A DNA stretch of 64,000 nucleotides, taken from contig NZ_CP096019.1 in assembly GCF_023115355.1 (NCBI RefSeq), forward strand, positions 1,054,001 to 1,118,000, written 5' to 3'. The stretch is from Halocatena salina (GTDB lineage Archaea; Halobacteriota; Halobacteria; Halobacteriales; Haloarculaceae). The notes under the pieces are model-generated. The model searched no databases, had not been told where the DNA came from, and saw nothing but the letters and a program-made list of their open reading frames with translations. This document shows, piece after piece, positions 44,683 through 53,723 of this stretch (the first letter of the stretch is position 1; each line of letters begins with the position of its first letter). The translations under genes and the position numbers were made by a program.

Positions 44683-45381
44683 ATGACAGATACAACAGAG
44701 CGATTGGAGGTCGATGGGTTCGCGCTCATCGGGCGCACGTTCGAGGAGTACGTCCACATGTTCGATCTCGATCCGGCAGCGCTGGCTGGTCAGACGGTGC
44801 TCGACTGTCCGTCGGGCGTTGGCTCGTTCGTTCGGACGGCTAACGACCACGGCATCAACGCGATGGGTGTCGATATCGCCTACGGGAAGTCCACGGCTCG
44901 ACTCCTACAACTGGCGAACACGGACCACAAGCGCGTGGTGGCCCAGCTTCGGGAGAAGTCGTCATTGTTTGAATGGGGATTCTACGGGGATACCGACGGG
45001 CGCAGTCGGTATTTGAAGCGTGCGTACGAGGAGTTTCTCGATGATTTCGAGGACAACAGGGATCGGTACGTTCACGCCGCGCTACCGGTGCTCCCGTTCA
45101 ACTCGGATTCGTTTTCGGTCGTACTCTCCGCACATTTTCTGTTTTTATACGGAGATCGACTGGATCGAGAGTTTCATCTCCCGTCGCTGCGCGAACTCGC
45201 CCGTGTAGCGACCGAGGAGGTCCGGGTGTTCCCGCTCTCCGAACTCGACACGAACCGGTATCACGAACTCGATTCGATCGTCAAAACGCTCGAAACCGAG
45301 GGATACACCACAGAGCAGGTGAGCGTTCCGTTCGAGTTTCAGCGCGGTGCCACAGAGATGCTTCGAATCACGGACGTTTGA
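44683..45381 (+). CDS. SAM-dependent methyltransferase, class I-like
   Basis: About 232 aa from ATG 44683 (a TTG lies 12 bases upstream). The SAM-binding motif is VLDCPSGVGSFVRTANDHGINAMGVDI, followed by a YGKSTARLLQL region. Residues about 140-175 hold LPVLPFNSDSFSVVLSAHFLFLYGD, typical of motifs post I and IV. The substrate is unknown; similar haloarchaeal proteins are annotated only as methyltransferases. It is preceded by A+T-rich DNA and followed by purK. Confidence 0.78.
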   Translation: MTDTTERLEVDGFALIGRTFEEYVHMFDLDPAALAGQTVLDCPSGVGSFVRTANDHGINAMGVDIAYGKSTARLLQLANTDHKRVVAQLREKSSLFEWGFYGDTDGRSRYLKRAYEEFLDDFEDNRDRYVHAALPVLPFNSDSFSVVLSAHFLFLYGDRLDREFHLPSLRELARVATEEVRVFPLSELDTNRYHELDSIVKTLETEGYTTEQVSVPFEFQRGATEMLRITDV

Positions 45382-45444
45382 GACGGTTCGCCATATCCAC
45401 CGGCTATCGACAACGGTTATGGCGATCGACTCGAACGCTCTTCC

Positions 45445-46623
45445 ATGAGCGTTCGACTCACGTCGCCGGGCCCGACGCTGGGCGTCGTCGGTGGCGGACA
45501 GCTCGGGCGGATGCTCGGTGAGGCAGCCGGGCCGCTCGGTATCGAGATCGTCGTGCTTGATCCGACGCCCGATTGTCCGGCATCGCCCGTCGTCACAGAC
45601 CAGATCGTCGGCGAGTTCGGCGATCCCGATGGACTCCGCGAACTCGCGGAGCGTGCGGACGTGTTGACGTTCGAGATCGAACTGGCCGATCCGGAGCTGT
45701 TAGAGACCGTCCACGAGGAGACCGGTGTTCCGGTCGAACCCTCACCATCGACGCTTCGGACCATTCAGGACAAGCTGGTTCAGAAACGATCGTTGGCCGA
45801 GGCAGGGATTCCGGTCCCGGAGTTCCGGCGCGTTGACGACGTGGAGGAACTCCGGGGGGCAGGCGAGGAGTTGGGCTGGCCGCTCATGCTGAAAGCCCGG
45901 CGTGGCGGCTACGACGGTCGGGGCAACGTCGCCGTCGATGGTCCCGAGAAGGCCGACGACGCGATGGCAGAGATCGGTGGCGACGCGATGGTCGAGGCGT
46001 TCGTCCCCTTCGATCGGGAGCTGTCGGTCATCGGCGTGAAAGGTGACGATACGACCGATGTGTTCCCGGTCACTGAAACCATCCACGAACAGGAGATACT
46101 CCGGGAAACGGTCTCCCCACCACGGATCGGTGGAGAAACCGACCGCTCGGAGATCGAACGCCGCGCCTACGACGTTGCCAGCGACGTGCTCGACCAAATG
46201 GAGGGGCGAGGCGTGTACGGGATCGAACTGTTCGAAGTCGATGGACGGATACTCCTCAACGAGATCGCACCCCGGCCGCACAACTCCGGCCACTGGACGA
46301 TCGAGGGTTCGAGCACCTCGCAGTTCGAACAGCACGTCAGGGCCGTGATGGGGTGGCCACTCGGAGCCACGGAACGACGGTGTCCGACCGTGACGAGCAA
46401 CGTGCTCGGCGACACCGACGAGTCACGTCCTGCCGAGCTAACCGGTGTGGAAACCGTTCTGGGGGCGTCGAACGCAAACCTCCACTGGTATGGAAAACGA
46501 GAGGTGCGGCCGCTCCGAAAGATGGGGCACGTAACCGCCATCGGAGAGGACCCCGACGCACTCTTGAAACGCACGCGCGATCTTCGTGATTCGGTGTCGT
46601 TCGAAACCACTAACGAACCATGA
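45445..46623 (+). CDS. purK: 5-(carboxyamino)imidazole ribonucleotide synthase
   Basis: A 392-aa ATP-grasp enzyme of purine biosynthesis. N-terminal LGVVGGGQLGRMLGEAAGPLGIEIVVLD, ATP-binding WPLMLKARRGGYDGRGNVAV, GRGVYGIELFEVDGRILLNEIAPRPHNSGHWTIE-type catalytic region (HNSGHWT) and RHVRAVMGWPLG-like C-terminal domain (EQHVRAVMGWPLG) are all in place. It overlaps purE by four bases. PurK carboxylates AIR with bicarbonate and ATP for PurE. Confidence 0.94.
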   Translation: MSVRLTSPGPTLGVVGGGQLGRMLGEAAGPLGIEIVVLDPTPDCPASPVVTDQIVGEFGDPDGLRELAERADVLTFEIELADPELLETVHEETGVPVEPSPSTLRTIQDKLVQKRSLAEAGIPVPEFRRVDDVEELRGAGEELGWPLMLKARRGGYDGRGNVAVDGPEKADDAMAEIGGDAMVEAFVPFDRELSVIGVKGDDTTDVFPVTETIHEQEILRETVSPPRIGGETDRSEIERRAYDVASDVLDQMEGRGVYGIELFEVDGRILLNEIAPRPHNSGHWTIEGSSTSQFEQHVRAVMGWPLGATERRCPTVTSNVLGDTDESRPAELTGVETVLGASNANLHWYGKREVRPLRKMGHVTAIGEDPDALLKRTRDLRDSVSFETTNEP

Positions 46624-47240
46624 CTGTCTCCGAACTACGATCACTCATTGACGAATTGGAAGAACAAGCAGAAACCGACCGTCCGTCCGAGACCACGCCC
46701 GAAATCGGTATCGTCATGGGGTCAGATTCGGATCTCGACACGATGTATGGGGCGTATGAGGCCCTGATAGAACTCGGGTTCGAGGAGTGTACCGACTACG
46801 ACGATCCGCCCGAGACCCGGTTTACCTTCGAAACGTACGTGGTATCGGCTCATCGGACCCCACAGCTCATGTACGCCTACGGCGAGACCGCCCGCGATCG
46901 CGGAATCGACGTTATCATCGCCGGTGCGGGCGGGAAGTCGGCCGATCTCCCGAACATGACGGCGTCGATCGCCTATCCGCTGCCCGTTATTGGAGTGCCG
47001 GTCCAGGAGAAATCAGTCGATTCGGTGCTCGGAATGCCCACTGGTGCACCGATCACTGCCGTCGACGCCGGAAAATCGTTCAACGCCGCGCTGTCGGCGG
47101 TTCAGATCCTCGCTCGGGAACACGAACAGCTCGAACAGCGCCTTACTGAGTATCATACTGAACTGCAACGCGACGTAGGGACCGTTTCCCGGGAACTACA
47201 CGAGCGCGGAACGACGGCGTTTCGAGACGAACGGAAGTAG
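46620..47240 (+). CDS. purE: N5-carboxyaminoimidazole ribonucleotide mutase
   Basis: A 206-aa enzyme, slightly longer than bacterial PurE because of N- and C-terminal tails. Core motifs IGIVMGSDSDLDTMYGAYEA, VVSAHRTPQLMYAYGETA, IIAGAGGKSADLPNMTASI and MPTGAPITAVDAGKSFNAAL are complete. It moves the carboxyl group from N5 to C4 to give CAIR. Co-translated with purK. Confidence 0.94.
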   Translation: MTVSELRSLIDELEEQAETDRPSETTPEIGIVMGSDSDLDTMYGAYEALIELGFEECTDYDDPPETRFTFETYVVSAHRTPQLMYAYGETARDRGIDVIIAGAGGKSADLPNMTASIAYPLPVIGVPVQEKSVDSVLGMPTGAPITAVDAGKSFNAALSAVQILAREHEQLEQRLTEYHTELQRDVGTVSRELHERGTTAFRDERK

Positions 47241-47360
47241 AACGGCGAAGTGTTTCGGGAGCACGTTTGTCGCCGGGGATCACTACACACACTGACGCAC
47301 GAATAACAACAGAGAATCCGCCGGACACGACCGGAAACGGGCGGATCACCGGAAATGAAT

Positions 47361-47370
47361 CCTTATATGG
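47361..47370 (+). promoter_or_regulatory. TATA-like promoter of the nuo operon
   Basis: CCTTATATGG centred about 40 bases before the nuoA ATG at 47405; implies a leader of about 14 bases. Confidence 0.5.
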
Positions 47371-47404
47371 GTGGCATTCTAAGCGACCATACGATACAAG
47401 CACG

Positions 47405-47821
47405 ATGAGTAATCCATGGATAGCGATCGGCGCGCTGGGGTTGGTTGCGGTTGCGATACCGTTCAGCATGATGGCCGTTTCGAGCTTGTTGCGCCCTAGT
47501 GTGCCCGAACAAGGAAAAACCACGACCTACGAGAGCGGCGAGGTGCCAACGGGCACCACGCGCATCCGGTTTAATATCCAGTACTACATGGTTGCGCTGT
47601 TGTTCCTCGTCTTCGACATCGAGACGGTGCTCATTTTCCCGTGGACAGTCATCTACCGAGACGCCGTTTCTCAGCCAGACATCGGACTTGTTCCGGTGTT
47701 GGTTCCGATGCTGGTGTTCATCGGAGTCCTTTCCGTCGGTCTCGTATGGGCGTGGCGCAACGGTGCGGTCCGCTGGGTTCGATCTCCCGGGCGGGAACTG
47801 ACCGGAGCACGAGAGCCATGA
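47405..47821 (+). CDS. nuoA: NADH-quinone oxidoreductase-like subunit A
   Basis: A 138-aa three-helix membrane subunit. The family motif YESGEVPTGTTRIRFNIQYY followed by MVALLFLVFDIETVLIFPW is intact. An upstream frame from 47267 adds residues unlike the family; ATG 47405 begins at the first helix. First gene of the nuo operon; 22 bases precede nuoB. Confidence 0.93.
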   Translation: MSNPWIAIGALGLVAVAIPFSMMAVSSLLRPSVPEQGKTTTYESGEVPTGTTRIRFNIQYYMVALLFLVFDIETVLIFPWTVIYRDAVSQPDIGLVPVLVPMLVFIGVLSVGLVWAWRNGAVRWVRSPGRELTGAREP

Positions 47822-47843
47822 CACCAGACAGATCCCAGGAGCC

Positions 47844-48533
47844 ATGAGTAGCCACAATCAAGACACGACAGGCGCACAGACCACACAGGAGGCCCGTATG
47901 GGCGAGGGGGTCGATAACCGATTCAACTCGAAGCTCCGCGAAGCGTTCGGTTCGTCGCCCTTCATCCTCACGAAGTTCGACAGCTTCATGAACTGGGTTC
48001 GGGGCTCCTCGATGTTCATGCTACAGTTCGGTATCGCGTGTTGCAGCATCGAGATGATGCACACCTACGCCGTCAAGCACGATCTCGATCGGTTCGGCTC
48101 CGGTGTTCCTCGTGCATCACCCCGGCAGGCGGACGTAATCATCGTTCCCGGGACCATCGTCTCGAAGTTCGCCCCACGGATGAAGCGGGTGTACGACCAG
48201 ATGCCCGAGCCGAAATTCGTCGTTAGCATGGGATCGTGTACCTGTTCCGGTGGACCGTTCCAGGAAGGGTACAACGTCATCAAGGGTGCCGAAGAGGTCA
48301 TCCCGTGTGACATTCACGTCCCGGGCTGTCCACCACGGCCCGAGGCGTTGATTTACGGCATTGTCAAGCTTCAAGAGCGGATCGCAAACGGTGAGACAGC
48401 CCCAGTGACGGTCAAACCGTACGAACTCGAACAGTTCGGTGATCTCGAAGATGACGAACTCGTACAGCATCTAGCCGATCAGATCGACGAGGACGATCTC
48501 GTCATGCGGTACAACTGGGCTGAGTCACCATGA
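47844..48533 (+). CDS. nuoB: NADH-quinone oxidoreductase-like subunit B
   Basis: A 229-aa Fe-S subunit. Cluster N2 ligands are visible: the adjacent cysteines in [31 protein letters not shown] and [18 protein letters not shown]. It sits at the end of the electron path by the quinone site. An acidic N-terminal tail precedes the conserved part, and its stop overlaps the nuoCD start by four bases. Confidence 0.95.
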   Translation: MSSHNQDTTGAQTTQEARMGEGVDNRFNSKLREAFGSSPFILTKFDSFMNWVRGSSMFMLQFGIACCSIEMMHTYAVKHDLDRFGSGVPRASPRQADVIIVPGTIVSKFAPRMKRVYDQMPEPKFVVSMGSCTCSGGPFQEGYNVIKGAEEVIPCDIHVPGCPPRPEALIYGIVKLQERIANGETAPVTVKPYELEQFGDLEDDELVQHLADQIDEDDLVMRYNWAESP

Positions 48534-50206
48534 GTTTGGAAGCACCTGAACCGAGCACTCACACCGATGTCGGTGTCACCGAGACCGGTCTCGATTACGA
48601 CGCACTCGAATCGCTGTTGGGTGAAATGGTCATCGACCGCGAAGCACACCTCAACGCGGAGGCCTTCGTCGTTCGTCCGGACCGTGTCGTCGACGCGCTC
48701 TCGGTGTTACGAAAGCAGGCGGGGTTCGACCACTGCTCGTGTGTCACGGCACAGCAGTACGAGGACCGCTATGAGAGCATCTATCATTTGAAGAAATACG
48801 ACGATCCGACCCAAGAGGTCGGCGTCGTGGTACCGACGAGCGTCCACGAGCCGAAAAGTCAGAGCGGAGCAGGAGTTTATCGGACGGCCGACTGGCACGA
48901 ACGGGAGGCGTACGATCTGGTCGGCGTCGAGTACACTGACCATCCGGATCTTCGCCGGATTCTGCTGCCGGAAACGTGGCAGGGCCATCCACTGAGCCTA
49001 AACTACGATCAAGAACGACAGCAGGTCGTGCCGCTGACCGAGCACGCTAACCCGTTAGAAGAAGATCATCGCGGTGAGACGGACACGATGTTCATCAACA
49101 TCGGTCCCCACCATCCTGCGACCCACGGCGTGCTCCACCTCAAAACGACGCTCAACGGCGAGCAAGTCGCCGATGTCGAATCCGACATCGGTTATCTCCA
49201 CCGGTGTGAAGAACAGATATGCCAGCAGGGGACCTATCGGCATCAGATCATGCCGTACCCCGACCGGTGGGACTACATCTCGGCTGGGCTCCTGAACGAG
49301 TGGGCGTATGCCCGTGCCGCCGAGGATCTCGCCGACCTCGACGTGCCCGAGTACGCCCAGATCATCCGAACGATGAGCGCGGAGCTGTGTCGGATCGCGT
49401 CCCATCTGCTTGCGCTCGGCACGTTCGCTATCGACGTGTACGGGGATTTCTCGGCGATCTTCATGTATGCATTCCGAGATCGGGAAGTCGTACAGAACAT
49501 CCTTGAGGATCTCACCGGCCAGCGGATGATGTTCAACTACTTCCGGCTCGGTGGCGTGGCGTGGGACTTGCCCGAACCCCGTGAGGAGTTCTTCGAGAAA
49601 ACCCGGGACTTTCTCGACGAACTGCCCGCCAGACTCGAAGAATACCACAATCTCGTTTCCGGTAACGAAGTGTTACAGCTTCGGTGTGTGGACACGGGGG
49701 TCCTCGAACCGGAGGTGGCCAAACAGTACGGCTGTACCGGCCCGGTCGCACGAGGATCGGGGATTGATTACGATCTCCGGCGTGACGATCCGTACGGTTA
49801 CTACGACCGCCTCGATTGGGACGTCGTCACCGAAGACGGCTGTGATAACTACGCGCGCGTGTTGGTTCGCCTCCGAGAAGTCGAAGAGAGCGCGAAGATC
49901 ATCGATCAGTGTGTCAATCTCCTCGAAGAGTGGCCCGAAGACGACCGCCAAATCCAGAGCAACGTTCCCCGGACGCTCAAGCCCGACCCAGACACCGAAA
50001 TCTACCGCGCTGTCGAAGGTGCGAAAGGCGAGCTCGGCATCTACATCCGCAGTGATGGCACCGACACCCCCGCGCGGTTCAAAATCCGCAGCCCGTGCTT
50101 TTCGAACCTGCAAGCACTCCCCGAGATGGCCGAAGGCGAGTACGTTCCCGACCTGGTCGCGGCGCTTGGAAGCTTGGACATCGTGCTCGGTGAGGTGGAC
50201 CGATGA
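48530..50206 (+). CDS. nuoCD: Fused NADH-quinone oxidoreductase subunits C and D
   Basis: A 558-aa fusion. Residues about 20-160 are the NuoC (30 kDa) domain with EREAYDLVGVEYTDHPDLRR; residues about 185-558 are NuoD (49 kDa) with NIGPHHPATHGVLHLKTTLN, RCEEQICQQGTYRHQ-type quinone-site region and a PARFKIRSPCFSNLQALPEM end. NuoCD connects the Fe-S chain to the membrane part and forms the quinone pocket. It overlaps nuoH by four bases. Confidence 0.94.
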   Translation: MSLEAPEPSTHTDVGVTETGLDYDALESLLGEMVIDREAHLNAEAFVVRPDRVVDALSVLRKQAGFDHCSCVTAQQYEDRYESIYHLKKYDDPTQEVGVVVPTSVHEPKSQSGAGVYRTADWHEREAYDLVGVEYTDHPDLRRILLPETWQGHPLSLNYDQERQQVVPLTEHANPLEEDHRGETDTMFINIGPHHPATHGVLHLKTTLNGEQVADVESDIGYLHRCEEQICQQGTYRHQIMPYPDRWDYISAGLLNEWAYARAAEDLADLDVPEYAQIIRTMSAELCRIASHLLALGTFAIDVYGDFSAIFMYAFRDREVVQNILEDLTGQRMMFNYFRLGGVAWDLPEPREEFFEKTRDFLDELPARLEEYHNLVSGNEVLQLRCVDTGVLEPEVAKQYGCTGPVARGSGIDYDLRRDDPYGYYDRLDWDVVTEDGCDNYARVLVRLREVEESAKIIDQCVNLLEEWPEDDRQIQSNVPRTLKPDPDTEIYRAVEGAKGELGIYIRSDGTDTPARFKIRSPCFSNLQALPEMAEGEYVPDLVAALGSLDIVLGEVDR

Positions 50207-51246
50207 GCATCACAGACACCCTCGGGAGCACACTGGGACTCGGTTCGCTCGGCCCGCTTGAGGACTTTCTGCTTTCGTTGGTTGGTGCGGCATTCGTCGG
50301 GACGTTCGTTCTGCTCAACACGGCGGTTGCCGGTCCATGGGCCAAGCGGAAGATAACCGCCGCGTTCACCGACCGGATCGCCGTCAACCGCGTCGGTCCG
50401 TTCGGACTGTTGATCATCATCGCCGACGCCGTACGGATGCTCTCGAAGGAACTCATCATTCCCGATGGAGCCGACCGACCGGCGTTCGATCTCGCACCGC
50501 TCCTGTTGGTCGCCTCGGCGTTGCTCGGCTTTGCCGTGGTGCCGATGGGAAACGGCATTCAGCTCGCTGATCCGGAGGTCGGACTCGCCTTTCTGTTTGC
50601 CGTCGCGTCGATCGCCAGCGTCGCGCTCGTGATGGCCGGCTACGCGTCGAACAACAAGTATTCGATGCTCGGCGGACTGCGAGCGGTCGCCCAGAACGTC
50701 GCATACGAAATCCCGTTGGTCATCACGGCGATGTCCGTCGTGCTGTTCACCGGGACGCTCCAGACCAGCCAGATCGTCGGCGCACAGGCCGAGACGTTGA
50801 TCACGATCGCTGGGGTCTCGATCCCCTCGTGGTACGCGTTCGTGAATCCCTTCGCGTTCGTGTTGTTCATCGTCGCAAACATGGCAGAAGTCGGCCGGAA
50901 TCCGTTCGACGTACCGGAAGCACCTACTGAAATCGTCGCCGGCTATCAGACGGAGTACTCGAGCGTCTACTTCGTGTTGATGTATCTCGGTGAGTTCATC
51001 CACATCTTCCTCGGTGGAGCGATCCTTGCGACGGTGTTCCTCGGTGGGCCAGCTGGACCGGTGTTGCCGGGCTTCGTCTGGTTCACCATCAAGATCTGGG
51101 CGTTCTTCCTGTTCACCCAGTGGGCGCGCTCGGCGTTGCCCCGCGTTCGGATCGACCAGCTCATCGAAATCGGCTGGAAAGGACTGCTCGAATTGAGTTT
51201 CGTCAATCTCCTGCTCACCGCCATCATCGTCGGAGTGATCGTGTAA
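50203..51246 (+). CDS. nuoH: NADH-quinone oxidoreductase-like subunit H
   Basis: A 347-aa, about eight-helix membrane subunit. Motifs include NRVGPFGLLIIIADAVRMLSKE (here split RVGPFGLLIIIADAVRM), NMAEVGRNPFDVPEAPTEI and AGYQTEYSSVYF, all hallmarks of NuoH, which holds the quinone tunnel and anchors the peripheral arm. It is followed after 52 bases by nuoI. Confidence 0.94.
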   Translation: MSITDTLGSTLGLGSLGPLEDFLLSLVGAAFVGTFVLLNTAVAGPWAKRKITAAFTDRIAVNRVGPFGLLIIIADAVRMLSKELIIPDGADRPAFDLAPLLLVASALLGFAVVPMGNGIQLADPEVGLAFLFAVASIASVALVMAGYASNNKYSMLGGLRAVAQNVAYEIPLVITAMSVVLFTGTLQTSQIVGAQAETLITIAGVSIPSWYAFVNPFAFVLFIVANMAEVGRNPFDVPEAPTEIVAGYQTEYSSVYFVLMYLGEFIHIFLGGAILATVFLGGPAGPVLPGFVWFTIKIWAFFLFTQWARSALPRVRIDQLIEIGWKGLLELSFVNLLLTAIIVGVIV

Positions 51247-51298
51247 CCCGACGGGACGGTGGACTCAAACGCTTCCCACTCTAACACACCATAAAACC

Positions 51299-51760
51299 AT
51301 GATCGGACTACTCAAGGGCATGGCGACGACCATGAAACACGCGCTTGACGGCTCGACGTTCACCGTCGAATACCCGGACGATCCGCCCGAGGTCAGCCCC
51401 CGGTTTCGCGGCGTCCACAAGTTCAGCCAGGAGCGCTGTATCTGGTGTCGTCAGTGTGAAAACGTCTGCCCGAACGATACGATACAGATCGTAACGGACG
51501 AACAGCGCAACGGCGAACAGTACAACCTCCACATCGGACAGTGTATCTACTGTCGGCTCTGTGAGGAAGTGTGTCCCGTCGACGCCATCCTACTCACGCA
51601 GAACTTCGAGTTTACGGCGGACACCAAAGACGAGTTCGCCTACAACAAAGAACAGCTGAAAAACGTCCCATGGTACAAGGACATCGATCCGCTTGCCTCC
51701 CGCGAACCGGATCGTGGGGCGTGGATCGGCGAAGGCGAAGGCGAAGTGGATTACCAGTAA
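51299..51760 (+). CDS. nuoI: NADH-quinone oxidoreductase-like subunit I (2x4Fe-4S)
   Basis: A 153-aa ferredoxin-like subunit with two 4Fe-4S motifs, CIWCRQCENVCP and CIYCRLCEEVCP. These are the N6a/N6b clusters passing electrons to NuoB. This is the last nuo gene here; a gene on the opposite strand ends 36 bases on, so no nuoJ, K, L, M or N follows. Confidence 0.95.
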   Translation: MIGLLKGMATTMKHALDGSTFTVEYPDDPPEVSPRFRGVHKFSQERCIWCRQCENVCPNDTIQIVTDEQRNGEQYNLHIGQCIYCRLCEEVCPVDAILLTQNFEFTADTKDEFAYNKEQLKNVPWYKDIDPLASREPDRGAWIGEGEGEVDYQ

Positions 51761-51796
51761 GCGAAATTTCGAGCTTGTTTTCGATTGCGGTCGGGA

Positions 51797-52429
51797 TCAC
51801 GTGCTGTCGGTAGCCAACCGCGCGAGAAACAGCGTGAACATTGCTTCATCATCTGTTAAGCCGCTTTCGACGGTCCACTTGTCCAGCACGGAAAAGCCCG
51901 CAGCCCGTAACTGCCGTTCAGTTGCGGTCGGTCCGGCGATCTCCCACTGCATTTCTACGCCGCTGTCGAGCCAGTCTGGGTTCTCACCCTGCCAAGCCTC
52001 TGTGCCTTCAGTGAAAAGCAGGTAGCCCGCCGGTCGGAGAACGCGGGCGAACTCATCTAACACGCGCTGGTGGTGATCAAGGGGTACGTGGATCAACGAG
52101 TGGAACGCCGTCACCGCATCGACCGTTCCATCACGAACCGGAAGCGAAATCATATCTCCCTGTAGGAGGGACGCTGTGGGCGCGTTCTCCGTCGCCGATT
52201 CCACCTGTCCACGGGAGAACTCCACGCCGATCGCTTCGGTCTCACTGGCAAGTCGAGCGAGTATCGGCGCGCCGTGACCACACCCTGCGTCGAGAACGCG
52301 GGCTGTCTCTGAGAGCCGATCGAGAAAACCCTCCAATCGCTCCCGTTCGTTCCCACCAGCAGTTCGGTACTCGGCGTAGCTCTCCGTGATCTCGTCGTAC
52401 GCACGCTGAACGTGCTTTCGATCGTCCAT
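51797..52429 (-). CDS. Class I SAM-dependent methyltransferase
   Basis: A 210-aa Methyltransf_11/25-type enzyme. Motif I reads RVLDAGCGHGAPILARLASE, motif II AIGVEFSRGQVESA, then LLQGDMISLPVRDGTVDAVTAF and LIHVPLDHHQRVLDEFARVLRPAGYLLFTE-type sequence. Substrate is unknown; small-molecule methylation is typical of the group. It is convergent with nuoI and divergent from the SRP RNA gene. Confidence 0.85.
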   Translation of the reverse strand: MDDRKHVQRAYDEITESYAEYRTAGGNERERLEGFLDRLSETARVLDAGCGHGAPILARLASETEAIGVEFSRGQVESATENAPTASLLQGDMISLPVRDGTVDAVTAFHSLIHVPLDHHQRVLDEFARVLRPAGYLLFTEGTEAWQGENPDWLDSGVEMQWEIAGPTATERQLRAAGFSVLDKWTVESGLTDDEAMFTLFLARLATDST

Positions 52430-52529
52430 CGAGATCGAGTACTGACGGTACTCACAAATGCATACCCATAGAATGTGAATTACTCACACCCATTCATCTT
52501 GACAACCCTCGAATCGCAGTACCGAAAGG

Positions 52530-52539
52530 CGTTTATGTC
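52530..52539 (+). promoter_or_regulatory. Promoter of the SRP RNA gene (CGAAA and TTTATG)
   Basis: A CGAAA BRE-like element is followed by GTTTATGTC centred about 26 bases before the inferred RNA start near 52560, typical of haloarchaeal stable-RNA promoters. Confidence 0.55.
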
Positions 52540-52559
52540 GGTCCCGGTTACCAAGAGAA

Positions 52560-52866
52560 TGGACTAGGCCGGGCAGTTAGGCCCTGCTCGAAACTCACAA
52601 AATGGTCTTTAGTGAGGGCCGAATCCGGGTGCGTCCGGCCAACCGGTGCGGGCCCTGCAAACCAACTGAGAAGCCTCGTCCGTCGGGGGCAGCGGTCCAC
52701 GACCAGACGCCTGCAGGGGCGTTTTGGCGTGGTTGATCGTGGTCAGTCCGTCAGGCGCGGAAGCGAGCAGCGGAACCACGGACACCTGTCGCTCGACGGG
52801 TCGCGGGGTGGAGGAGGGGAGCAGCATTCCCCGTCCCGGAACGCCGGGCAATCCCGTCGTCCGCCT
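52560..52866 (+). ncRNA. ffs: Signal recognition particle 7S RNA
   Basis: About 300 nt with the conserved archaeal SRP RNA features: GGCCGGGCAGTTAGGCCCTG in the Alu (5') domain with the TAGTGAGGGCC segment, and the S-domain motif GGTCAGTCCGTCAGGCGCGG followed by GAAGCGAGCAGC (helix 8, SRP54-binding). The 3' end returns to pair with the 5' end (GGAC with GTCC at about 52858). The size fits the roughly 300-nt haloarchaeal RNA. Ends are approximate. With SRP54 and SRP19 (elsewhere) it targets membrane proteins. Confidence 0.93.
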
Positions 52867-52907
52867 TACTCATTCGTATTCATACTCCAGAGACAGTAGT
52901 CCGCTCG

Positions 52908-53675
52908 TTATCGATGCTGGTAGTCGTGTGTCTGCTGTGTCCAATCGATCCAGTCGTGTTCCCAACCGGATCGACCGGTGCTTTCTCGCGCGGCGAACTC
53001 CCGATCTTCTCGAAGCGTCCGGTTGCGCTCGATCGTGTCACCCTGTTCACCATCGATCAACAGGGGATCGAACGCGACCCGTCCGAATTCGGCAGTTCGC
53101 TCGCCGTTCGGGGCGACTAGCGTCAACGTCTGTGGATTCGTTCCGAGTGGGATGAGCAATCGCCCCTCGGAAGAGAGTTGACGAACGAGCGCAGCAGGCG
53201 GATTGACCGCAGCGGCCTCGACCAAGATTCGGTCGTACGGTGCATACTCCACCAGTCCCTCGCTGCCGTCGTGGCAGTCGACGAGAACACCGTCGTAGTC
53301 GGCTGCGGCGAGGTTGCGCCGGGCGTCGGTCACCAGCCGTCGAGTGATATCGATCGCGTGAACGTTGTGTGTGCCAACTATCTCCGCAATGACGGCTGCG
53401 GTGTAGCCAACACCGACACCGACGACGAGCACGGACCCATCAGCGGGGAGGGTGAGCGCTTCGATAAGGCGTGCAGCAGTGCTCGGCGCGAGCACGCGTG
53501 ACCCGAACCGTTCGAACGAGCGGTCGGTGTACGCGCGCTCTCGGTGCACTGGTGGGACGAATTCGTGGCGCGGGACTGTCCGCATAGCGAGACTGACCGA
53601 CTCGGTTTCGATCCAGCCTTTGGTATCGTGTTCGAGGCTGGCGACCATATCGTCTCGCAACACCGCCCGTTCCAT
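52908..53675 (-). CDS. Protein-L-isoaspartate O-methyltransferase-like protein
   Basis: A 255-aa Rossmann methyltransferase of the Pcm family. Conserved parts are RTVPRHEFVPPVHRERAYTDR at the start of the core, SSTAARLIEALTL-like LAPSTAARLIEALTL, VGVGVGYTAAVIAEIVG (SAM loop) and GRLLIPLGTNPQTLTLV. Pcm repairs isoaspartyl residues. The motif VGVGVGYTAA replaces the usual GxGSGYxAA and no standard HMVA-like substrate signature is obvious, so this may be the second, diverged haloarchaeal paralogue. Upstream of it on the same strand is the RIO-like kinase gene. Confidence 0.83.
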   Translation of the reverse strand: MERAVLRDDMVASLEHDTKGWIETESVSLAMRTVPRHEFVPPVHRERAYTDRSFERFGSRVLAPSTAARLIEALTLPADGSVLVVGVGVGYTAAVIAEIVGTHNVHAIDITRRLVTDARRNLAAADYDGVLVDCHDGSEGLVEYAPYDRILVEAAAVNPPAALVRQLSSEGRLLIPLGTNPQTLTLVAPNGERTAEFGRVAFDPLLIDGEQGDTIERNRTLREDREFAARESTGRSGWEHDWIDWTQQTHDYQHR

Positions 53676-53723
53676 ACGTACGTTCAGGACTAGACCCTAA
53701 TCAATCGCGCGGCTGTCCAGTGC

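Noticed and set aside
52612-53155. Reading frames over and after the 52.6 kb region
   Set aside because: They run through the SRP RNA and the antisense of the pcm-like gene; no protein-like composition.
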